Position numbers and translations under genes: made by a program
In this document: positions 1-10,600 of the stretch, one piece after another
How the letters are laid out: every line of letters begins with the position of its first letter
Numbering within the stretch: position 1 is the first letter of the stretch
The notes under the pieces: model-generated
What the model saw: the letters and a program-made list of their open reading frames with translations, nothing else
What the model was told of the DNA's origin: nothing
The model's database searches: none
Source: Congeria kusceri
Taxonomy: Eukaryota > Mollusca > Bivalvia > Myida > Dreissenidae
DNA length: 64,000 nt
Assembly: GCA_027627225.1 (NCBI GenBank)
Contig: CM051034.1
Span: forward strand, 50,042,081-50,106,080
Direction: 5' to 3'

Positions 1-123
1 AGTGAAAAACTTCTGTGTGAGTGCGTGTATGTGTGTGTGCGGGTGTGTGTGCGTGTGTGTTTGCTTGAGTAAGAGCACGTGTCAAGTATGAGCGTTATTC
101 TGTATTGTTTGTGTAGCCAGTAC

Positions 124-142
124 ATGTGTGTGTGTGTGTGTG

Positions 143-236
<94 letters not shown>

Positions 237-243
237 TGTGTGT
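124..243. repeat. (TG)n microsatellite
   Basis: About 60 TG units with a few GTGCG variants at the right end. The Cys/Val and His/Thr open frames over it are artefacts. Confidence 0.97.
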
Positions 244-1173
244 ATTATTACCAGTAAATGCACATGCTTGATTTTGGTCACAGATTCCAGAACAATACGT
301 TCTATACACATGTATAAAGTACCTAAAGGACACTCCTGATACAGAAAAATATAAACTGAAATGGGAAAAATACAGTTATATAATGCGTTTGTGAAGTTTT
401 TTGTCAATATATTTAAGCCATGTGTAACACTTACAAGTTAAAACTAGTAGAAGCAATAATGAACTTTTCACTCTTAAGATGATGTTTGTGTTTCGATTTA
501 GATTCAGTCTTTCAGAAGAACACATTTTTCGTGTCTTGCTTAATCAATATATTCCCGTAATGATCATGAAATAGTTTAAAAAGCGATTAGTTCAAGTTCA
601 TTTCTATTATTTTATTTTATCATTACTATTGCACGTTCACATAAGTATCTGATCTACTACATGTATACTAGTATGTTGTATATTTAATATTAATTTTTCA
701 GTATTCTTCCTCACGAACATTTTCCGTGGTTTGCAGTTGCAGATTGTAGATTCCACCAACCGCATGATTTAATTTTGCCAAAAGATACGTAAATATGTTC
801 TGCAAGTATTTTTTTGTATGTGTATATACGAGTATACATAGTTTTCGTTCCTTATAAAGTATTGCAAGAACGGGGCGTATTATTCGCAGAAAATGAATTT
901 GTTAAACTACAGTATATCAGTTTCTATACACCCCGAATAGTTTGTAATAAGAAAACTGGTTTCTGTATTGTTTTAGAAGAGTTAATATTCTTAGCACGTA
1001 CGTGTATCTGGTATATACTGATTTCGTAAAATTTACATAACCAGCTTTGAGTTTGAGTTTTCATTTAATTATTTCCAATGCATGCATACCTATATTAGAT
1101 TATATTTGAATATATTTGAATCGAGTAGATTTTTTTCGTGTCCTCTAATCTGTAAATATGTAATCCCCCTTTT
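244..1173. other. Non-coding, nothing recognised
   Basis: AT-rich sequence with only short chance open frames; no splice-framed coding stretch or repeat structure was seen. Confidence 0.5.
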
Positions 1174-1410
1174 ATGGAAGGAAATACGCGATGTTGGTTA
1201 CGAGTTTACACTGAAAAAATAAAGAGAGCTTCAAGAGCTTATGGGTGGAATATGCGATGTTGCTCACGAGTTTACACTGACAAAATACACAGAGCTACAA
1301 GATCTTTACAACTCCGCAAAGCCAGACGATGGTAAACCTGGTTCTTCCGGGCTCAAAGTTGGTACCATGACTTCCTGGCACAATCAGTGTTGAAGATAAT
1401 TTGTTCTCGC
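1174..1410 (+). pseudogene. 67-bp tandem duplication in a coding-like stretch
   Basis: Two diverged 66-67-bp copies run 1174-1240 and 1241-1306. The second is open (CDVAHEFTLTKYTELQDLY) and continues to about 1390; the first carries a stop at the matching place. The protein is not recognised; this may be a relic. Confidence 0.2.
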
Positions 1411-1541
1411 GCCCCTGAATGACTTGACAAGAATCAGGAGCTGAAATTCAGAGACTTGGAATAGCAGCCCAAAGAGCCATTCAGTCGGCGAGATGCGGTG
1501 TAACCAACTTATGTATACTAATATCATTCAACTTACTGCAT

Positions 1542-1545
1542 TCAA

Positions 1546-1628
<83 letters not shown>

Positions 1629-1639
1629 AATAATAATTA

Positions 1640-1684
<45 letters not shown>

Positions 1685-1693
1685 GGCAATTAT
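1542..1693. repeat. (TAA)n microsatellite
   Basis: Imperfect AAT/TAA units switching to ATT units at the right end, so the array forms a hairpin-prone inverted structure. Confidence 0.95.
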
Positions 1694-1723
1694 GGCAATT
1701 ATGATTTTGATTATTTTTTTTTT

Positions 1724-3570
1724 CCATCAAAATATTGTTTTACACAACCGACGTGCTTACTGTGACGTCACATCGCGACGTATTTGACGTTGACGTTATT
1801 CACTTAACAACTGCTACTAGTTGTACAACGAATTTTTGCTGCTGATAAATATCGCTGATTAATGTCTGAAAATGATGCTTTTCGATAGATTCATCACAGC
1901 GGTGAAAGAAAAGGTAGATCTATATTTTATCATTCCCTGCAACTTGTTACTTACTTCAAATGATGACTTCAGTAGGTTATTCCATACATAAATCGTTAAC
2001 ACGCATATATAGGGACGCATATATAGGGGTCAAAGTATGTCTCTGAGAATATGTATTTTTTCTTAATTTAAAAACATACAAATCTATACTGTGTCGCTCA
2101 AAGTTTCATCATTAGCATCAGCACCACGATTATCATCATTAATACAATGGGTCTTCGTCTTCTTCCTCCTCTTCTTCTTTTTCTTTCCTCCTCCTTCATC
2201 TTCTTTTTCTTCTTCTTATTTATGTTAATATTATTATTATTTCATAATAAAGCGCAAATGAATATTTTAAATCACAATGTTTAAAATAATCACAGCAAGT
2301 AATATCTTGTTGAAAACTTTAAATGAATCTTTTTTTTTTCCATCAAAATATTGTTTTACACAACCGTCGTGCTTACTGTGACGTCACATCGCGACGTATT
2401 TGACGTTGACGTTATTCACTTAACAACTGCTACTAGTTGTACAACGAATTTTTGCTGCTGATAAATATCGCTGATTAATGTCTGAAAATGATGCTTTTCG
2501 ATAGATTCATCACAGCGGTGAAAGAAAAGGTAGATCTATATTTTATCATTCCCTGCAACTTGTTACTTACTTCAAATGATGACTTCAGTAGGTTATTCCA
2601 TACATAAATCGTTAACACGCATATATAGGGGACGCATATATAGGGGTCAAAGTATGTCTCTGAGAATATGTATTTTTTCTTAATTTAAAAACATACAAAT
2701 CTATACTGTGTCGCTCAAAGTTTCATCATTAGCATCAGCACCACGATTATCATCATTAATACAATGGGTCTTCGTCTTCTTCCTCCTCTTCTTCTTTTTC
2801 TTTCCTCCTCCTTCATCTTCTTTTTCTTCTTCTTATTTATGTTAATATTATTATTATTTCATAATAAAGCGCAAATGAATATTTTAAATCACAATGTTTA
2901 AAATAATCACAGCAAGTAATATCTTGTTGAAAACTTTAAATGAATCTTTTTTTTTTCCATCAAAATATTGTTTTACACAACCGTCGTGCTTACTGTGACG
3001 TCACATCGCGACGTATTTGACGTTGACGTTATTCACTTAACAACTGCTACTAGTTGTACAACGAATTTTTGCTGCTGATAAATATCGCTGATTAATGTCT
3101 GAAAATGATGCTTTTCGATAGATTCATCACAGCGGTGAAAGAAAAGGTAGATCTATATTTTATCATTCCCTGCAACTTGTTACTTACTTCAAATGATGAC
3201 TTCAGTAGGTTATTCCATACATAAATCGTTAACACGCATATATAGGGACGCATATATAGGGGTCAAAGTATGTCTCTGAGAATATGTATTTTTTCTTAAT
3301 TTAAAAACATACAAATCTATACTGTGTCGCTCAAAGTTTCATCATTAGCATCAGCACCACGATTATCATCATTAATACAATGGGTCTTCGTCTTCTTCCT
3401 CCTCCTCTTCTTTTTCTTTCCTCCTCCTTCATCTTCTTTTTCTTCTTCTTATTTATGTTAATATTATTATTATTTCATAATAAAGCGCAAATGAATATTT
3501 TAAATCACAATGTTTCAAATAATCACAGCAAGTAATATCTTGTTGAAAACTTTAAATGAATCTTAATTTA
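1724..3570. repeat. Three tandem copies of a 616-617-bp unit
   Basis: Units begin at 1724, 2340 and 2957 with CCATCAAAATATTGTTTTAC and are nearly identical. Differences are a few single bases, an extra G in copy 2, and a shorter CTTCTTCCT tract in copy 3. Each carries a TGACGTCA palindrome, a purine/pyrimidine-skewed CTTCTTCC tract and an ATATAGGG doublet. Confidence 0.95.
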
Positions 3571-4335
3571 ATGTATATTTTTAATGCATGAAACGTAAGT
3601 AAAAAACACGAATGTCTGCGCTAGTATGTCCGATTTCCTATAAACCAGTCATAAAAGTACCTATCAACAATTTGTTCTTTAATCTCTGTCTTTCAGCTCC
3701 ACATTTCTCTTGGAAAAGGAGGTGTGAATGATATAGGTAAACTTTGTCTTTGACTGCTAGCACTTAAATAATGAGACGTATTTGTACATTTTAATCCAAA
3801 ACAACTATGAACTGTAGAAATTTGTTAAACCTCACAATATATAAATTGGCACATGTCTGAAGATAGAGACAATTAATATTGTAACTTCAATAATAAGTCA
3901 TGTTGCCTTAAACTCCAAATCAATCAAATAATGATGAATATTAATCTTATTAATTACACATTTAAACAAGCCGACTGAATTTGATTTTTTATTTACATTT
4001 ATTAGGCAGTGACTGTGTTCAAGTTTTGCACATAATTATGCGCTCGCAATAATTTACATTAATAATCTCTTTCAACATTGTGTTTTAGCTCCAGACTATA
4101 CATTGAAATCGACATAATGTATTTGTATCAAACTATATTTGAAGGTGTTATTGACGGATGTTGTGCCTGTATGAATGTTTTGTGAAAGAAAGTGTATACT
4201 TTTATGCCAAGTATAACAGTAAATGGGGTTATTGTATAATAATTTCTTTTTATTACAAGAAACATTCGCGAATATGAATAACTCTTTAAAAGGCTACACC
4301 ACAACATCCTACTAGTCCTAGGAGTCATACTAGTT
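3571..4335. other. Upstream region of the peptidase gene
   Basis: AT-rich. It contains the block later duplicated near 14.3 kb and two possible very short exons (near 3697 and 4099); no promoter could be assigned. Confidence 0.4.
4099..4137 (+). CDS. Possible upstream exon of the peptidase gene
   Basis: A short open stretch follows TTTTAGCTC and ends GAAG before GTGTTA. Its exit phase (one base) would join the cysteine exon and make a Gly codon. A second candidate of about 39 bp lies after TTTCAG at 3697. Both are too short to judge from sequence alone. Confidence 0.15.
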
Positions 4336-4337
4336 CC

Positions 4338-4424
4338 CGATCGCTTGACCTGGCTTGATCGTGTTGATCTGGCTTGATCGGGTTGACCTGGCTTGATCGG
4401 GTTGATCTGGCTTGATCAGGTTAA
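4338..4424. repeat. 19-bp minisatellite
   Basis: About 4.5 units of a CTTGATCGGGTTGACCTGG-like motif with C/T variation, 70 bp before the cysteine exon. Confidence 0.8.
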
Positions 4425-4494
4425 TTTTATCGGCAGTGGGAACTGACTGGTTATGCATCTCATCTTCATTTCCATTCTCTTGTCTATTTCACAG

Positions 4495-4687
4495 GCTTCT
4501 TGACCCAAATCTATGGGAATGTACGGCAGACGGATCTGCCCGGCTACCCCGGTTCCCAGTGCACCACTGAGGCGCTAACCGCCATCTTGCACTGGGAACT
4601 GGTGCGACGACAGGGCCGCACGCCTCCGTCTGCCAATATGGTCAATGACATAATGAGGACCGGAAACAGATTGCATACACTGCTAAG
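4495..4687 (+). CDS. Peptidase gene, cysteine exon
   Basis: Preceded by a pyrimidine-rich tract ending CACAG and followed by GTACCT. It begins with two bases of a split codon and ends with two. It encodes the Gln (VRQTD) and the GSQCTTEALTAIL box with the candidate nucleophile, then a basic stretch and N-D-I-M-x-x-G-N-R-L-H. The second reading frame is broken by stops. A diverged copy of this exon lies at 14.8 kb. Confidence 0.65.
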
Positions 4688-7600
4688 GTACCTATAGTCT
4701 CTCATCTACGTTCTTTATTAGCATTAATCTATCAAACATTTTGCGTGTGCGTATCCGCGCGTGCGTGCGCGCTTGCGTTTGAGCGAGTTTGCGCGCGCAT
4801 GCATTGGATTAATTCGTAAATGATTTATTTTTATTAAAGATTACATGGTCGCGTCTGTTATTTTCTTTGTTTTTTGGCAGGGTTTGCTTTAGGCAATAAT
4901 TCTTATCGCAATAATCATGTATTTTCTTTCAGAGATTCTTACAAACTCAGTCAAGAGGAGGATGACCGTGTTGCTATCGACGATTTGCCAATGGACCAGT
5001 ACCTCCGACTCTTCAACGTTTTTAGCTTGCCGCACGTTGACGTCAAACTGGCCGGAGAAACGGCGTACGTCTGTACCACGCCAATGGATGCTTTTGGAGA
5101 TGACATTAAGTCATTAAAGGTTCAAAAATGTTGTTAAAGCAATACTGTCTGACATTGATAGTCAGTCAGTCAGTCCGTTGCTCAGCCACTCACTCAGCCA
5201 CTTAGCCAATCACCCAGTCACACAATCACGCATTCTCTCAGTCACTTTGTCAGTAACTAAGTCAGCATGAAGTCAATCAGTCACACAATTATTCATTTAA
5301 GAAATAATTTTCGATTTAGAGGTGTTTATCGGTTAATAAACAACGATTTGGAGTTCTGATGAGTAGGAATTAACCTGTGCATTAGCACAAGTGGTTTAAT
5401 ATACCACATCAGAACGACAAATCTTTGTTTATCAACCGATAAACAACGATCATGCGAAAATTATTTATATTGTCACATGACCTGACCACATTTTCTGCCA
5501 TTGCAATGCGAACTGAAGTTGCCAGCTTCGGAACAATTTTATTTTTTTCAGGTTGTTTATTGATAGTTTAACATAGGTGAATTTTGTTCTTTGTCTAGAA
5601 AAATCTGCGCGTGCCTTGTACGAATTGTTTATTTATATATTTACATAATTATATACATATTCTCGTTCACAGAAGCTCCTCAACGACGCCGTTTCTCCAA
5701 GCGCGTTCCTAGTCACGTGCGGCGAGCTATCACACGCCATTTTTAAAACTCAAAACATGTACGAGCTGTTCGACTCCCACGGGTTCTTGAAAGCGTACAG
5801 AGGTCAGAAGTTGCAACCAAAGGGGTCCATTTTCAGGTGCGTAGACGATGTTAACGATTTTTTCGCCCAAAATGCGTTTAACTTCTTCTTTAAGAATAAG
5901 GTGTTCTTGTAAAGACAAATTTTCGGCGTAGCTGTCTAAGACCCAGATTTTCTTGCGATAATTATGCAGCTGGAAAATTGAATGCCAATAGAATTGGGCA
6001 AATTTTCTCATTCTAGGGAATGCAAACTTCAAACAATGGTTTAACGTATACCAATAACTGTTGCATATTTGGGGGATTTAAAAATTTACATAATTGTTTA
6101 CATAAGCGGTTAAAATGAAGTTATAAACATATCTTCAACATATACTCTAGAACTGAGGCTAATTATGAACGTATTTTCTCATTGTATGCCATAAACAGAA
6201 TGCTATATTCATCACGTAACGAAATAACTATTGTGTTTAGCCTACATTTATATAAGCGTTACGCTCTATAAATAGCAATTGTGCAATGTTCCCATTCCTA
6301 AATCTCATTCACAGTGTTGCCGTTCCATTGATTCTAGCGAATTCATTACATAGTAAACCGTAGTGTCATTCTAAAAATAGCGCGCGTAACTAGCAACAGT
6401 TGTATAGCTGTGTTAATATACACGTATGTGCATCAATAATAGCGTTTAGAGAATCATAAACCTAAAAATTTCGGAATTCGTCGAATTGTTATTCGCGTAT
6501 CATGAAAACACAATTTGCAATACTAATTATACACAAAAAACCCTGATATATCATATTTCTACTGATATAATTTTAAATCGTCATAGTCTAATGAATTGTT
6601 ATGGTTGCGTTATCAAAAATAAAGTCTTAACATTTCAAAAATCGCTGAATGTTCCTTTACTATAGGCCTTTCCCAAAACTAGGTGATCTCCCTTGGAAAT
6701 TACCTCCCGTTATTGCGAATTCACATCCGCCATATTTCAAACCCGACTCTCGGCGACGTTTTCCCTAGCTTGCCCTATAAAGTATTATAGATCTAAGACC
6801 AAGCGGCTTTCAAAACTTGTAATGGAAATTTTTAAACCATATGTTTTTGATTATATATTAATAAAAAAACTCAGAGGATATATATTACAAAAATAAATTA
6901 TAAGAAATAAATGTAGTATCGTTTTAAACTCATTACTAAGGCCAAATGTCCGTTTGACAGGTATCCGGAAAAAAGAAAAAGTCTCCTTGTCTCTTCTTAA
7001 ACGGTTGTTTTCCATACATATATACCACCACATGTTCTCTCAATGGATACTTAGTTACCTGACTGAAGAGGGGGTCATAAAAATACCAAAGCCACAAACC
7101 GCTGGGATCTTATCAAATTGCCCTCAGAACAATACCGCTAATCCATGCAATTGCGTAATGCATCGATGATGAAGATCTACAAGCAGATACAACTAACATG
7201 TCACACTTCGTCTCCTTTGTTTGCGTCTCAAAATCAAGTTTATCTCACATTTTAATACGTTGTTGTTTCCGTTGTTGTTCTTTGCCAATCACCCTATGAC
7301 ATTTCGCCACCTTATTGAACAGAACAGAACATAATTAAAATCATTTAACACTTTTTCGAATTAATAAATTAATTTAAATTGAAGAGTGAAATAATAAAGC
7401 ACAGCATTTAATTGTCAATGCTGAAGAATTGAAAGGTGGTGAACATTTAAGAGCTCATCGTGTTTTGTTTTTCTAAAACATACGTGAATTACCGTAGCTA
7501 CTGCGATAATAAAATGTTGTTTGTTTACCACGATTCCGACAGAAATGAAGACATAATCTCAGTTCGAGTTATATACACGAAGGAAAACTAAATACTTTAT

Positions 7601-10600
7601 CAAACAGACTTATCAAGTATAAAATATAATTATTCAAACGTATATTATACTCTTCTGTTGGCTTAGTTACTTACTCTGAATTGTGTAAAAAAAAATCAAA
7701 ATGTATATATCTATGTCTGTTTTATTATAGATACTCACCCTATTATGTACATAATTATCACGATATATCTATTTCCTGGTGACATATAGACCCATTGGGT
7801 CGGGTGTTATCTGTTTTGTTGATTATATGAAGTTATCATGAACATTGTTTAAACACATGACACAATAAAAAAAAATTATTAATTAAATCTCTTTAATACA
7901 ACATCAGTTATAACATTTAATGAGGAGTGACATCATATTTAGTTATTGTAATATTGTGTTAACAGTAATAAAATTTATAGTTGTATTGTTACATTATATT
8001 TCAAGATTAAAGCGAAGCCTGTTCAAGCACCGTAAATATTTAGCACACAACAAGAATATCTGCAACGAAAAAAGCTTTAAAGTTAAACACAAATGTGTAT
8101 GGAATTCAAAAAAAGAAGTTGCTGTCAAAAACATCGGAATTACGCTCAAACTTTCTGTGATGATACCTTATTTTCTTAATTTTAGTCGCCAGAAGAATGT
8201 TAGCTTAGAGTTACTTAGCAAAATCATTTTACTAAAAAACAGCCTTTTACTTATTTTATTTGATAATGCAAATTTAATACATGATGAAGGCATATAATGT
8301 TTAGATACTGAAATCGCTATTTTTGCGTTTTGTTGCATAATAACCGTTAAAAGTACTGTGTACAGTTTGTTTGTCAATCCGCAAAGAGTAGACAATATTG
8401 TTAAAAATCAAAATAATAATTAAATTGATAAAAAATGTATATGATGTATATTTTATACGAATGTTGAAATTTGTAAATTTATTTTTAAGATTGAAAATCA
8501 AATATATTGCATGTTTTTCAGTAAATATCAATACGCTTATTCCGCCTAATAATCAATAAACGTCGCCGGAAGTGAACTGGGGACATCACTCGTGATTACG
8601 CAAGGGAAGTAACCTAGTTTTGGGAAAGGCCTATTGCTTTTTATTGGGATACACAGTATAAATGCTTATTTGACTTCAAATCGTCATTATATTAGATAAC
8701 TAACCTGAATGGTATATTACCGGTACTATAAATAACTTTATAGACTCGTCTGATACGTAATAATTGTAATTCAGTCCCGATTTTATTTTCTTACAATGTT
8801 AATTTGTTAAATTGGCTTGACAAATTCAGATAACACTTATGTTAACCTAAATTATTTTGGTTATTCATATATAACTGGTGGCAAAATGGAGCTGTATGAT
8901 TGGTTTATTCACAGCATAGATATTATTTATAATTTTATTTAATTTTTAAATTAATAAATTTATCTCAAGTTAACGTTTGGGTCCGAGAAGTTTTCTTATA
9001 GTGTCCGAAAAATCTGGGGTCTAATAATATTGGTGGGGGCCAAAAAATCTGGGGTCTGAGAAGCCACGTAACCGATCATCTTGGCCGTCTGTTTAGGTAA
9101 TTTTTAAATGACATCTCAATATTAATTTGAACGCCAATTGTCTTTTTTTAAAGACATTTCTTGTTTTATTTAAGTTTAACAAGTGCTTAACAAATAAATA
9201 TTTCGAGCTAAACAAGAAAGCATTCTGGGAGCGCAGACCTTCGCCAAGGCAGCTCATTTACCGTCATGTGTTGTGCAACTGCTGAGTTTGACCGCACAAT
9301 GTGGCAATGATCCATCTCCCAACAACTGCTGAGTTAGACCGCACAATGTGACAATGATCCATCTCCCAACAACTGCTGAGTTAGACCGCACAATGTGGCA
9401 ATGATCCATCTCCCAACAACTGCTGAGTTAGACCGCACAATGTGGCAATGATCCATCTCCCAACAACGGCTGAGTTAGACCGCACAATGTGGCAATGATC
9501 CATCTCCCAACAACGGCTGAGTTTGACCGCACAATGTGGCAATGATCCATATCCCAACAACTGCTGAGTTAGGCCGCACAATGTGGCAATGATCCATATC
9601 CCAACAACTGCTGAGTTAGACCGCACAATGTGGCAATGATCCATCTCCCAACAACTGCTGAGTTAGACCGCACAATGCGACAATGATCCATCTCCCAACA
9701 ACTGCTGAGTTAGACCGCACAATGTGGCAATGATCCATCACCCAACAACTGCTGAGTTAGACCGCACAATGTGGCAATGATCCATCTCCCAACAACTGCT
9801 GAGTTAGACCGCACAATGTGGCATGATCCTTCTCCCAACAACTGCTGAGTTGGACCGCACAATGTGGCAATGATCCATCTCCCAACAACGGCTGAGTTAG
9901 ACCGCACAATGTGGCAATGATCCATCTCCCAACAACTGCTGAGTTAGACCGCACAATGTGGCAATGATCAATCTCCCAACAACTGCTGAGTTAGACCGCA
10001 CAATGTGGCAATGATCCATCTCCCAACTACTGCTGAGTTAGACCGCACAATGTGGCAATGATCCATCTCCCAACAACGGCTGAGTTGGACCGCACAATGT
10101 GGCAATGATCCATCTCCCAACAACTGCTGAGTTAGACCGCACAATGTGGCAGTGATCCATCTCCCAACAACTGCTGAGTTAGACCGCACAATGTGGCAAT
10201 GATCCATCACCCAACAACTGCTGAGTTAGACCGCATAATGTGGCAATGATCCATCTCCCAACAACTGCTGAGTTAGACCGCACAATGTGGCAATGATCCA
10301 TCTCCCAACAACTGCTGAGTTACACCGCACAATGTGGCAATGATCCATATCCCAACAACTGCTGAGTTAAACAGCACAATGTGGCAATGACTGCTGAGTT
10401 AGAGTCACAATGTGGTAATGACTGCTGAGTTAGTCCGCACAATGTGGCAATGACTGCTGAGTTAGACCGCACAATGTTGCAATGATCCATCTCCCAACAA
10501 CTGCTGAGTTAGACCGCACAATGTGGCAATGATCCATCTCCCAACAACTGCTGAGTTAGACCGCACAATGTGGCAATGATCCATCTCCCAACAACTGCTG

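Noticed and set aside
79..339. Cys/Val-rich or His/Thr-rich small protein
   Set aside because: Produced by a TG dinucleotide repeat; no gene context.
1542..1730. Poly-Asn/poly-Ile/poly-Leu protein
   Set aside because: Translation of a TAA microsatellite.
4495..4687. Death-domain fragment
   Set aside because: The basic W-E-L-V-R-R-Q-G-R stretch first looked like a Death domain, but the upstream Gln and G-S-Q-C box and the later F-D-S-H exon fit a C76-like peptidase better.
7920..8297. Transposase of the TA-flanked element
   Set aside because: The 125-codon frame is low-complexity, AT-driven and has no DDE-like pattern or helix-turn-helix.
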